Assembly: GCA_963821935.1 (NCBI GenBank) | Contig: CAWGFM010000005.1 | Span: forward strand, 992,001 to 1,056,000 | DNA: 64,000 nt | Origin: JAOUEA01 sp963821935 | GTDB lineage: Bacteria > Actinomycetota > UBA4738 > HRBIN12 | Reading direction: 5' to 3' | In this document: one piece after another, positions 44,476-52,950 of the stretch | Numbering within the stretch: the first letter of the stretch is position 1 | Layout: each line of letters opens with the position of its first letter | The notes under the pieces: model-generated | Told to the model about the DNA's origin: nothing | The model's database searches: none | What the model saw: only the letters and a program-made list of their open reading frames with translations | Made by a program: the position numbers and the translations under genes

Positions 44476-45293
44476 CAGGTCCGCACCTCATCGGCCTTCT
44501 CGCGATCGGACTTGGAACCCGCCAGCTCGACGCTGCAGTGGATGCCGCATTCCTTGGCGGTGTCCTGCTCCCACCACCAGCGGCCGGCGCGCTCGGGCTC
44601 GCCGGGCTGCACCGGTCGCGTGCAGGGGGCGCAGCCGATCGATGTGTAGCCGTGATCGAACAGCTCGTGGTAGGGCACCTCGTGTTCGTGGACGTAGTCC
44701 CAGACCTGATCCAGCGTCCAGTCGGCGAGCGGGTTGAGCTTGACGATGCCACCGTGGTCGCGATCCAGCTCCACCTTGGCGATGTTCTTGCGGCTGGCCC
44801 ACTGCTCGCGGCGCAGACCGGCGACCCATGCGTCCAGGGTGCCCAGCTTTCGCTTGAGCGGTGCCACCTTGCGCACGCTGCAGCACGCCAGCCGAAGATC
44901 GACGCCCCGATACATCAGGTTGGGCCCCTCGCGGTTCACCAGGGAAGCGACCTCGGTCGTGTCGGGATACTCGAACTCGACCGCGATGCCGTACCGGTCG
45001 CGCACCTCTTCGAACAGCGAGTAGGTCTCGGGCGGAAGGCGGCCGGTGTCCAGCGTGAACACACGCACCGACGGATCGATGCGCCACGCCATGTCGATCA
45101 GGACCATGCCGTCCACCCCGCCCGCGGCGCTGATCGCCATCTTGGGATGGAACTGCTCCAGCGCCCACGTGAGCAGCTCCGACGCCGTGGCGTGCTCGAA
45201 CCGGGCCGCGGCCTCGTGGACCCAGACTGCCTCCTCGTCGAGCACCGGCATCGCCGGCTCATGCCATGGTGCGTGTGGGTCTGCGTCGGCCAT
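44475..45293 (-). CDS. cysH: Adenylyl-sulfate (APS) reductase, [4Fe-4S] type
   Basis: A 272-residue reductase of the CysH family. It has four cluster Cys: Cys137-Cys138 (LACCSVRK) and Cys221/Cys224 (GCAPCTR), and the catalytic Cys249 in KECGIH. The tandem-Cys plus CxxC pattern marks the iron-sulfur APS reductase rather than the cluster-free PAPS enzyme of enterics. Reduces APS to sulfite with thioredoxin, feeding the sulfite reductase encoded upstream. ATG at 45293 overlaps the zinc-ribbon stop (TGATG); GTG at 45296 is possible. Confidence 0.95.
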   Translation of the reverse strand: MADADPHAPWHEPAMPVLDEEAVWVHEAAARFEHATASELLTWALEQFHPKMAISAAGGVDGMVLIDMAWRIDPSVRVFTLDTGRLPPETYSLFEEVRDRYGIAVEFEYPDTTEVASLVNREGPNLMYRGVDLRLACCSVRKVAPLKRKLGTLDAWVAGLRREQWASRKNIAKVELDRDHGGIVKLNPLADWTLDQVWDYVHEHEVPYHELFDHGYTSIGCAPCTRPVQPGEPERAGRWWWEQDTAKECGIHCSVELAGSKSDREKADEVRT

Positions 45294-45517
45294 CACGACT
45301 CACCCTCCGGGGCGCTACCGCTTCGCTGCTCGAGCGCATCTCGGGCGCTACCGCTTCGCTGCTTGAGCGCATCTCCGATCGCGATCAGGGTCAGGTCGAA
45401 CCGGCGCTCGCACGATTCGCAACGCCACGACGTGGTTCCCGCATCGTCGGGACGGATGTCCTGCTCACCGCAGAACGGGCAGTAGAACGGCACGGCCCGA
45501 GCGCCGATGCCGCTCAC
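45293..45517 (-). CDS. Small zinc-ribbon protein of the sulfite reductase operon
   Basis: A 74-residue protein with two CxxC knuckles, YCPFCGEQD and RCESCERRF, predicted to bind zinc. Small ribbon proteins occur between sulfite reductase and APS reductase genes in actinobacteria; role unknown, perhaps electron transfer or regulation. GTG overlaps the sulfite reductase stop (GTGA). The C-terminal 25 residues are two 11-residue repeats (DALKQRSGSAR, DALEQRSGSAP) made by a palindromic DNA repeat. Confidence 0.82.
   Translation of the reverse strand: MSGIGARAVPFYCPFCGEQDIRPDDAGTTSWRCESCERRFDLTLIAIGDALKQRSGSARDALEQRSGSAPEGES
45311..45376. repeat. Two tandem 33-bp palindrome-bearing repeats in the zinc-ribbon gene
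   Basis: Copies 45311-45343 and 45344-45376 differ at only two positions. Each holds a 26-bp palindromic core with arms GCGCT/AGCGC and an inner GCTTCGC mini-hairpin. The 33-bp length keeps the reading frame. Confidence 0.85.
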
Positions 45518-47337
45518 CGGAGCTCTCCGTGGCTGGGGGCAGGCGCTGCGAACCGCGCCAGCCCGTCGGCATCGAGCCCGTTCACGAACGAGCTGAACGA
45601 GTCGTCCTCGCTCTTGTGCTGCTGGTACCGGCGCACCAGCAGCTCCAGGTAGTCCACCGCGTCCTCCGCGTAGACCTTCACGCCCTTGACCTTGCGGCCG
45701 AACGCCGAGGCTCCTTGGGCGCCCGCTGCGTGCGCTACGCCTTCGGCTCCTTGAGCGCCTCCTGTTTGCGCTACGCCTTCGGCTTCTTGAGCGCCTCCCA
45801 TCGTGCCGCCGAGGTGCACCAGGAAGGCATCGGACTTGGTGCCGTCGGGTCGCATCTGCAATGCCGACATCAAGCCGATGTCGGCGACCTGGAATCGCGC
45901 GCACGAGTTGGGGCAACCGTTCACGTGGATGCGGATGTCTTCGTCGAAATCGGGGAGCCGCTGCTCGAGCTCGGTGTAGATCCATCGTGCCCGGCCCTTG
46001 GTCTCCCCGATCGCCAGCTTGCAGAACTCGATGCCGGTGCAGGCCATCGTGCCTTTGCGGAACGCGCTGGGACGCGCCCGGAGGTCCAGCTCGTCCAACT
46101 CGGCCACCAGGGCGCTGGTCCGCTGCTCCTCGACTCCCGTCAGGATCAGCTTCTGCTGCGCTGTGGCCATGATGCGCCCGTCACCGAACCCGTCGGCCAT
46201 GTCCGCGATCAGCCGCAGCTCGTGACCCGTGATGCGACCCGCCTTGGGCGCGAACCCCACCGAGACCCGTCCGTCACGCTGGGCCATGAGGCCCAGGTGG
46301 TCGCGTCGCGCGATGGGCGCCGGCACCGGTGCCGGCCCGTCCGGCAACGGCGCGTCCAGGAACTCGCGTTCGAGCACGTCGCGAACCTTCTGGGGCCCCC
46401 AATCCTTCACCATGAACTTGAACCGAGCGTGGTTGCGAGAGCGTCGGTAGCCGTACTCGCGGAACAGTCCCGTGACGCCCGCCCAGACTTCGGCGACGCG
46501 GTCGGGCTCGACGAAGGCGCCCAGACGCTGGGCGAACATGGGATTGGTCGACAGCCCGCCGCCCACCTGCAGGTCGTATCCGGGCCGACCGTGACCGCCG
46601 AGCACACCGACGAACGACACATCGTTGATCTCGGGGTTCGTGCACTGCGCATCACATCCGCTGATGGAGGTCTTGTACTTGCGCGGCAGGTTGGAGAACG
46701 CAGGGTCGCCGATGAACCGTTGCGCCACGGCGTGGATCTGCTGCGACGCATCGATCACCTCGTGCGCGGTGACGCCGGCCAGGGGACACCCCATGATCAC
46801 CCGCGGCGTGTCGCCGCACGCTTCCTGGGTGGATAGGCCGGCCGACTCGATGCGGTCGAAGATCGCTGGCACATCCTCGATGCGGATCCAATGGAGCTGC
46901 ACGTTCTGGCGGTCGGTGACGTCGGCGACATCACGTCCGAATCGTTCGCTCACCCAGGCGATGGCACGCATCTGATCGGCGGTCATCTGTCCGCCGTCGA
47001 TGCGGATCCGCATCATGAAGAACTCGTCCTCGAGCTCCTCGGGTTCCGCGCTGCCGGTGCGTTCCCCGGGCACGCCCTGGGTCCGCTGGGTGTACAACCC
47101 CCACCACCGCAGCCGGCTCCGCAGGTCCTGCTTCCCGATCGATCGGAACCCTCCGGGCGCGAAGATGCGATCGATGCGCTCTCGAACGTTCAACCCGTCG
47201 TCTTCCTTCTTGATCAGCTCGGCGGTGTTGAGCGGCTCGTGGTAGCCCAATCCCCATTGGCCCTCGCCGCGCCGTCTCGGAGTCGCGCGGGTTCCACCGG
47301 TGGTGGGGGTGCTCGATGAGGAGATGTTGTCGGTCAC
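45514..47337 (-). CDS. sir: Ferredoxin-dependent sulfite/nitrite reductase (siroheme, [4Fe-4S])
   Basis: A 607-residue reductase making sulfide from sulfite. The siroheme/cluster Cys are in TMACTGIEFCKLA (Cx5C) and NGCPNSCARFQ (Cx3C); TSISGCDAQCTNPE and the N-terminal RIDGGQMTADQMRAIAWVS half-domain are typical of the two-fold family. An extra segment of about 35 residues, repeats GGAQEAEGVAQT/GGAQGAEGVAHA, lies just before the conserved FGRKVKGVKVY tail and is encoded by palindromic repeats. Located with cysH and siroheme genes, so sulfite reductase is favoured over nitrite. Long leader upstream with attenuator features. Confidence 0.95.
   Translation of the reverse strand: MTDNISSSSTPTTGGTRATPRRRGEGQWGLGYHEPLNTAELIKKEDDGLNVRERIDRIFAPGGFRSIGKQDLRSRLRWWGLYTQRTQGVPGERTGSAEPEELEDEFFMMRIRIDGGQMTADQMRAIAWVSERFGRDVADVTDRQNVQLHWIRIEDVPAIFDRIESAGLSTQEACGDTPRVIMGCPLAGVTAHEVIDASQQIHAVAQRFIGDPAFSNLPRKYKTSISGCDAQCTNPEINDVSFVGVLGGHGRPGYDLQVGGGLSTNPMFAQRLGAFVEPDRVAEVWAGVTGLFREYGYRRSRNHARFKFMVKDWGPQKVRDVLEREFLDAPLPDGPAPVPAPIARRDHLGLMAQRDGRVSVGFAPKAGRITGHELRLIADMADGFGDGRIMATAQQKLILTGVEEQRTSALVAELDELDLRARPSAFRKGTMACTGIEFCKLAIGETKGRARWIYTELEQRLPDFDEDIRIHVNGCPNSCARFQVADIGLMSALQMRPDGTKSDAFLVHLGGTMGGAQEAEGVAQTGGAQGAEGVAHAAGAQGASAFGRKVKGVKVYAEDAVDYLELLVRRYQQHKSEDDSFSSFVNGLDADGLARFAAPAPSHGELR
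45731..45802. repeat. Two tandem 36-bp palindrome-bearing repeats in sulfite reductase
   Basis: Copies 45731-45766 and 45767-45802, with a decayed third copy toward 45700. The core has GCGCT/AGCGC ends and an inner GCCTTCGGC hairpin, closely similar to the repeats at 45311-45376 with paired changes in the stem. Length 36 keeps the frame. Confidence 0.85.
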
Positions 47338-47385
47338 GGTGCTCCCGCTGAGTGATGAGGAAGGAACGGCTGCGGTGGAACAGAT

Positions 47386-47422
47386 CCGATCCGGAAAAGC
47401 AGGAAGCCGCCGGATCGGCGGC
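47386..47422 (-). promoter_or_regulatory. Competing hairpins (putative attenuator) before sulfite reductase
   Basis: In the transcribed sense, GCCGCC (47422-47417), a 5-nt loop and GGCGGC (47411-47406) form a 9-bp stem (with GAG/TTC extension) followed by CTGCTTTT, a terminator shape. The 3' part of it, CCGATCCGG (47418-47410), can instead pair perfectly over 9 bp with CCGGATCGG (47394-47386). The two structures exclude each other, as in transcription attenuators. They lie about 35 nt after the leader peptide stop. Confidence 0.6.
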
Positions 47423-47455
47423 CTCGAGGTCGTGCGATCGATCAGGTTCGAAGGG

Positions 47456-47530
47456 CTAGCGCCGTACGGTGGCCTCGGCGCATCCGGCGCCGAACGGACA
47501 CGGCATGCCGCACAGCCGGGACGGGATCAT
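47456..47530 (-). CDS. Cys-containing leader peptide of the sulfur operon
   Basis: A 24-codon frame, ATG 47530 (or an in-frame GTG 9 nt upstream) to TAG 47456-47458, with GGGTGAG just before the ATG. Cys is residue 7, 11 and 17, three of 24, against about 1 percent in the neighbouring proteins. It lies 119 nt before the sulfite reductase start and just ahead of two mutually exclusive hairpins. Cys-rich short ORFs act as cysteine-sensing attenuators of sulfur operons in mycobacteria; the same role is inferred here. Confidence 0.55.
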   Translation of the reverse strand: MIPSRLCGMPCPFGAGCAEATVRR

Positions 47531-47630
47531 CTCACCCACGAGACCGGCGGTGCGTGTGCGGATCACCGTGATTCGTACCTCTCAGGTCGGAATTGCAGAT
47601 GCAAACGGTAGCGACGGTCGTGCATAGGTG

Positions 47631-48167
47631 TCAAGGCGAACCGAGCGACTCGATCGCATCGACCAGTTCGCGACAGAAGGCGGGGATGTCCTCCACCACC
47701 CGGCCCCACACCACCGTGCCTTCACGGAACGCCGCTTCGTCGGTCCAGATGGCGCCCGCGTTGATCAGGTCGTCCTTGATGCCGAGGCTCCCGGTGGCTC
47801 GGTGTCCCTCGACGATCCCGGCGGAGATGCCGACCAGGCCTGCGTGGCAGATGAGCCCGACCACCGCCCCACGGGCATGTGCCTCGCTGACCAGGCCGGT
47901 GACCACTTCGTATCGGCGGAGCTTGTCCGGCGCCCACCCGCCCGGCACCAGCACGGCATCCCACCGGTCGTCGAGGTCGGCGACAGCGTGTTCGGTCGTG
48001 ATGTGCAGGCCGTTCTTGCCGGTGAGCTGAGTCTGTGCGTGCAGACCGGCGACCACGACGGTCGCGCCCTCTTCACGCAGACGCATGACGGGCACCCAGA
48101 ATTCCAGATCCTCGAACCCGTCCGCCACGAGGACCGCGATGCGGCGCCCGATCAGCCGCGGATCCAT
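47631..48167 (-). CDS. DJ-1/PfpI family protein
   Basis: A 178-residue class I glutamine-amidotransferase-like protein: VLVADGFEDLEFWVPVMRLREEGATV, VLVPGGWAPDKLR and the nucleophile elbow LICHAGLV with the reactive Cys-His. Family members are deglycases, peptidases or chaperones. ATG at 48167 with AAGGGAT upstream. It ends 293 nt before the sulfite reductase gene, in the same direction. Confidence 0.88.
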   Translation of the reverse strand: MDPRLIGRRIAVLVADGFEDLEFWVPVMRLREEGATVVVAGLHAQTQLTGKNGLHITTEHAVADLDDRWDAVLVPGGWAPDKLRRYEVVTGLVSEAHARGAVVGLICHAGLVGISAGIVEGHRATGSLGIKDDLINAGAIWTDEAAFREGTVVWGRVVEDIPAFCRELVDAIESLGSP

Positions 48168-48301
48168 GAGCAACCATCCCTTCGTGGTTCGACGCTAGCG
48201 CTATCGAGGATAGCTGGGTCTGGGGCGCTGCTCCGTTTGCAGCACGCCGTCCCCGGGAAGCCGTTCCGTGCCGGAACCAGCCAGCCAGAAAGGTGCGGGC
48301 G

Positions 48302-48649
48302 ATGCCACAGAAGGCTTGGAGCGCGAAACGAGAACGGCAGTACGAGCACATCAAGGAGGGCCTGGTCGAGGGAGGTCGCAAGGAGGACACCGCGAAGGAG
48401 ATCGCGGCTCGAACGGTCAACAAGGAACGCGCGAGGTCCGGCGAAGCTCATCGGTCCGCACGCGCTTCGCGCGAGGACATCTCCAGCAGCAGGCGGGGCG
48501 GGCTTCGGTCACACAGCGGCGCTCGCGGACGGACGCGGGATCAACTGTACGAGGAAGCGAAGGATCTGGGGATCGAGGGTCGATCGAGCATGAACAAGGA
48601 GCAACTGCTCCGCGCGGTCAACCGCCGGTCCGGACGCAAGGGCGGATAG
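48302..48649 (+). CDS. Small basic protein with Rho-N/SAP-like end ('plasmid stabilization'-type)
   Basis: A 115-residue basic protein. The N-terminal half (KAWSAKRERQYEHIKEGLVEGGR..DTAKEIAARTVNKERAR) resembles proteins often annotated plasmid stabilization protein; the C-terminal RTRDQLYEEAKDLGIEGRSSMNKEQLLRAV resembles the Rho N-terminal/SAP helix-extended fold, which binds nucleic acid. ATG at 48302 with GAAAGG upstream. Function unproven in the family. Confidence 0.75.
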   Translation: MPQKAWSAKRERQYEHIKEGLVEGGRKEDTAKEIAARTVNKERARSGEAHRSARASREDISSSRRGGLRSHSGARGRTRDQLYEEAKDLGIEGRSSMNKEQLLRAVNRRSGRKGG

Positions 48650-48689
48650 GGCCGATTCCTCTGCTGGGTCGCAGCCTCGCGGTCCCGCA

Positions 48690-49568
48690 TCAGACGTCGC
48701 CCCACGCCGATGCGAGCGACAGGACCCGGTCTCGCTCTGCCTGGGTGAGACCACGCAGCGGTGGCCGCACGTCGGCGGCCCCCAACACCCCACGCGCCGC
48801 GAGCACCGCCTTCAGCGCCGCGTGGAACGGGATGCCGGCCAGGCCGTCTCGGAGCCGGCGGACCTGCTCATGCGCGGCCTCGCTGCGATCGTGCACGAGC
48901 GCCGCCGTGGCCTCGGGGAACGCGGCCGCGAGTCCGCTCACGCACCCGACGGCGCCACGGTCCATGCCCTGCAACGCCAGCGGCTCGTTCCCGATGAACA
49001 CGTCGATGCCGAGCTCGAGGCTCAGGTCCAGGTAGGGCTCGACCGCTTCGAACGGTGAGTCGGACACCTTCATGCCGGCCACGTTCGGGGCTGCGGCACA
49101 GACGTCGCTGATCACCGCGGTGGGGATCGCGTACCCGCTGCGGCCCGCGAACTCGTAGATGTAGAAGGGCAGGGGGTCCGCCGCCTCTGCAGCGCTCACG
49201 AGATGTGCGGTCAGCTCGTCGGCATCCAGGGGGAAGTACGGCGGTGCGATCACCGCCACGGCCTGCGCGCCGATGTCGCGTGCGTGCGCGCTGAGCGCGA
49301 TCGTGTCCGCGGTGGTCTGCGCGCCGGTGTGGATCGCGACCTGGAACCCATCGTTGCCGGCGGCGACGAAGGCTTCGGCGACTGCTTGGCGTTCCTCGAG
49401 CGTGAGGAGCACGCCCTCCCCGGTCGTGCCGGCGATGAGCGCACCGTCGACGCCCCCGTCCTTCAGGAACGGCACGAGGTCGTGGATCGCGGCGATGTCC
49501 ACCGCGCTCCCGCCGCTGGCCAGCGGCGTGACCGACGCAGCGATGGCGCCGCGCAGCCGGGATGACAT
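48690..49568 (-). CDS. DapA/NanA-family aldolase or dihydrodipicolinate synthase-like lyase
   Basis: A 292-residue TIM-barrel lyase with the TTGEG substrate-binding motif, the Schiff-base Lys in GMKVSDS and Tyr in YIYEFAGRSGY. The usual YNxPGRTG is changed to YEFAGRSG, so it may be an aldolase for a 2-keto acid rather than lysine biosynthetic DapA. TACACT lies 7 nt before the ATG: leaderless. No other lysine genes nearby. Confidence 0.85.
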   Translation of the reverse strand: MSSRLRGAIAASVTPLASGGSAVDIAAIHDLVPFLKDGGVDGALIAGTTGEGVLLTLEERQAVAEAFVAAGNDGFQVAIHTGAQTTADTIALSAHARDIGAQAVAVIAPPYFPLDADELTAHLVSAAEAADPLPFYIYEFAGRSGYAIPTAVISDVCAAAPNVAGMKVSDSPFEAVEPYLDLSLELGIDVFIGNEPLALQGMDRGAVGCVSGLAAAFPEATAALVHDRSEAAHEQVRRLRDGLAGIPFHAALKAVLAARGVLGAADVRPPLRGLTQAERDRVLSLASAWGDV

Positions 49569-49625
49569 GTGGGGGAGTGTACGGCTGGACCCGCCCGGGC
49601 CGACTGCTGACCAGCCAGACCGAGT

Positions 49626-50534
49626 TCAGACGAGGTTCCGCAAGGCGAGCAAGGTGTTCTGGACGGGCTTCTCGGCGATGCGCCGCATGAACCACGGGTA
49701 CCAGGAGGGGCCGTACGAGATGAGCGTTCGGACTTCGTAGCCCTGCTGGGTGAGCCGTCGCTGCTCGCCGGCCCGGATCCCGTAGAGCATCGCAACCTCG
49801 AAGCGGTCGTGGCCACCCAGCGCCGTGTCGATCCGGGCGATCAGGTCCGTGTCGTGCGACCCGAGCGCAACCCTGCGAGCGCCGCCCTGCACCAGGTGTT
49901 GGGCCAGCCGCAAGAAGCTCTCGTCGATCGTGGCTCTCGACGTGAACACCAGGTGCTTCGGCTCACGGTAGGCGCCCTTCACCAGCCGGATCGTGGGGCC
50001 GGCGGGCAGCAAACGCTGGATGTCGTCGTAGGTGCGTCGCAGGTACGCCTGCAAGCACAACCCCACGTGCGGATCGCGTGTCACCTCCGCTTCGTAGAGG
50101 TCGACCGTGGCGTCGACGTAAGCCGAGGCCTCCATGTCGATCCAGCACGTGCGACCGAGCTCGGCGCTGCGATCCACCAGCCGCGCGACGTGGGTCGCGG
50201 TCACGCGGGGATCCTGATCGAGTCCCAGCTGGGTGAGCTTGACCGAGATCTCGGCGTCCAGGTCGAGCTCGTCGATCCGGTCGAGGAGGCGGAGGTAGTC
50301 GCCGGCGGCCTCCGCCGCCTTGCCGAGCTCGGTCGTGTTCTCGCCGAGCCGCGTGAACGTGGCGGGGATCGAGTCGTCGCGAGCCATGCGGGTCGCGGCC
50401 TCGATCGCATCCTCCGCTGTCTCTCCCGGCATGAACCGTTCGACCGAACGCCGCACGAATCCGAGGCGGGGCAGGCGTTCCCGCAGGGTGGGGTTCTGCG
50501 ATGCCCACAGCAGTGTTTCCTTCACCGGGTTCAT
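49626..50534 (-). CDS. Proline dehydrogenase (monofunctional PutA/ProDH)
   Basis: A 302-residue FAD enzyme oxidising proline to pyrroline-5-carboxylate. The conserved blocks are ISVKLTQLGLD, CLQAYLRRTYDDIQRLL, IRLVKGAYREPKH, VALGSHDTDLIARI and a C-terminal EVRTLISYGPSWYPWFMRRIAEKP. TACGAT lies 8 nt upstream of the ATG. No partner P5C dehydrogenase in the window. Confidence 0.92.
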   Translation of the reverse strand: MNPVKETLLWASQNPTLRERLPRLGFVRRSVERFMPGETAEDAIEAATRMARDDSIPATFTRLGENTTELGKAAEAAGDYLRLLDRIDELDLDAEISVKLTQLGLDQDPRVTATHVARLVDRSAELGRTCWIDMEASAYVDATVDLYEAEVTRDPHVGLCLQAYLRRTYDDIQRLLPAGPTIRLVKGAYREPKHLVFTSRATIDESFLRLAQHLVQGGARRVALGSHDTDLIARIDTALGGHDRFEVAMLYGIRAGEQRRLTQQGYEVRTLISYGPSWYPWFMRRIAEKPVQNTLLALRNLV

Positions 50535-50572
50535 CGCTCGGCATCGTAGCGCCGTGGGCGTGAGCGGGGGAC

Positions 50573-51073
50573 TCAGGGGTGTTGTTCGCGGTGTTCCTGG
50601 ACCCGCCCGGGCGTGCCCGCGTCGGGCCCGTCGTTGCGAGCGGTGGTGCTCTGGGAGGTCGAGACCTCTTCGAGGGTTTCGCCGACGGACCGTTTCGATG
50701 CGATCGCGAGTGCGATGTCACCGAGCGAGACGATGCCCACGAGCGTGCCGTCCTTCGTGACGGGCAGCCGCCGCACCTTGTGTTCGGCCATGAGCTGATT
50801 CGCGTGAGCCAGGTCGGCGTCGGGACTGATGTCCACCGGCGAACGGGTGAAGATATCCGTCAGTGAGACCTGCGTCGGATCCGTTCGCTCCGCGACCACC
50901 CGGATCACGATGTCTCGATCGGTGACGATGCCCAGCACCTGGCCCTCGTCATCGAGCACGGGCACGGAGCCGATGTCGTGGTTGGCCATCATGCCCGCGG
51001 CGTCGGCCGCCGACATGGAGGCGGAGAGCGTCTTCGGTTCCGCGTTCATCACGTGCCGCACCAGCATCGCCAT
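50573..51073 (-). CDS. CBS-domain pair protein
   Basis: A 166-residue protein of two CBS domains: VRHVMNAEPKTLSAS..IGSVPVLDDEGQVLGIVTDRDI and SPVDISPDADLAHANQLMAEHKVRRLPVTKDGTLVGIVSLGDIA. These bind adenosyl nucleotides and sense energy state. A disordered Ser/Thr tail follows. ATG at 51073 has GGAG at 7 nt spacing. Partner unknown. Confidence 0.88.
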   Translation of the reverse strand: MAMLVRHVMNAEPKTLSASMSAADAAGMMANHDIGSVPVLDDEGQVLGIVTDRDIVIRVVAERTDPTQVSLTDIFTRSPVDISPDADLAHANQLMAEHKVRRLPVTKDGTLVGIVSLGDIALAIASKRSVGETLEEVSTSQSTTARNDGPDAGTPGRVQEHREQHP

Positions 51074-51098
51074 CGCTCGCTCCTCGTCGGTCGGTCGG

Positions 51099-51362
51099 TC
51101 AACCGTTTCCTGCGTCGGACACCGGAGGGTCGACGGTCTCTTCGGCGCTTCGGCGTTCCACATCCAGGCGACGCTGGTCGGCGTTCGCCAGCGACGCACC
51201 CCGCACCCGGTGCCCGCAGGAATACGTAGCGACCTGCCGGCTGTCGGCGGATTGCGCCGGCCGGCGTGATCCGTCGGCGTCATCGAACGACAGATCGGCA
51301 AGGGTGCCGCGATCGCAGACGGGACACCGACTAGCCGGCGCAGGTTCGGGTTCGGATGCCAT
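51099..51362 (-). CDS. Small zinc-finger-like protein, unknown function
   Basis: An 87-residue protein with CPVCDRG at the N-terminus and CGHRVRG about 35 residues later, a likely zinc-binding set. ATG at 51362 (GTG at 51365 also possible). It ends 25 nt before the CBS gene, probably one operon. Function unknown. Confidence 0.6.
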   Translation of the reverse strand: MASEPEPAPASRCPVCDRGTLADLSFDDADGSRRPAQSADSRQVATYSCGHRVRGASLANADQRRLDVERRSAEETVDPPVSDAGNG

Positions 51363-51404
51363 CACGACGAGTGGCCTACCCGGCGGCCGCTCGCGACAAA
51401 CCGT

Positions 51405-52739
<1,335 letters not shown>

Positions 52740-52783
52740 CTCGCGCCTCTCCTTCGGTCCCGGGCGATGCTGGTGGAAACGAA

Positions 52784-52845
52784 GGGACCCCCCGCAAGCG
52801 AGAGGTCCCCCCGGCGCAGCTGGACGCGTCGCGCGTCCGATGCGC
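52784..52845 (-). promoter_or_regulatory. Two consecutive hairpins in the aceA leader
   Basis: GGGACC (52784-52789) pairs with GGTCCC (52804-52809) over a 14-nt loop, and GGACGCG/CGCGTCC (52822-52828, 52832-52838) is a perfect 7-bp stem with a TCG loop, extended outward by GCGCA/TGCGC. They lie between the promoter and the aceA start. Role unknown; no riboswitch class recognised. Confidence 0.5.
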
Positions 52846-52907
52846 CCCTACGCGCTGGATACTCGGACGGTCGCCGAGTTGAACGCCGATTCAGATTCCA
52901 CGGGCCC

Positions 52908-52938
52908 ATCCTGCCACAAACGGCCCCCACGTTGTCAA
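52908..52938 (-). promoter_or_regulatory. Probable aceA promoter
   Basis: Minus strand TTGACA (52938-52933), a 19-nt spacer and CAGGAT (52913-52908). A perfect -35 with a weak -10 and long spacing, suggesting an activated promoter. Confidence 0.5.
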
Positions 52939-52950
52939 ATGGCCCATCGC

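Noticed and set aside
48200..48214. GCTATC-GAG-GATAGC inverted repeat between divergent genes
   Set aside because: Only 6 bp and no second copy; could be an operator but not above chance.
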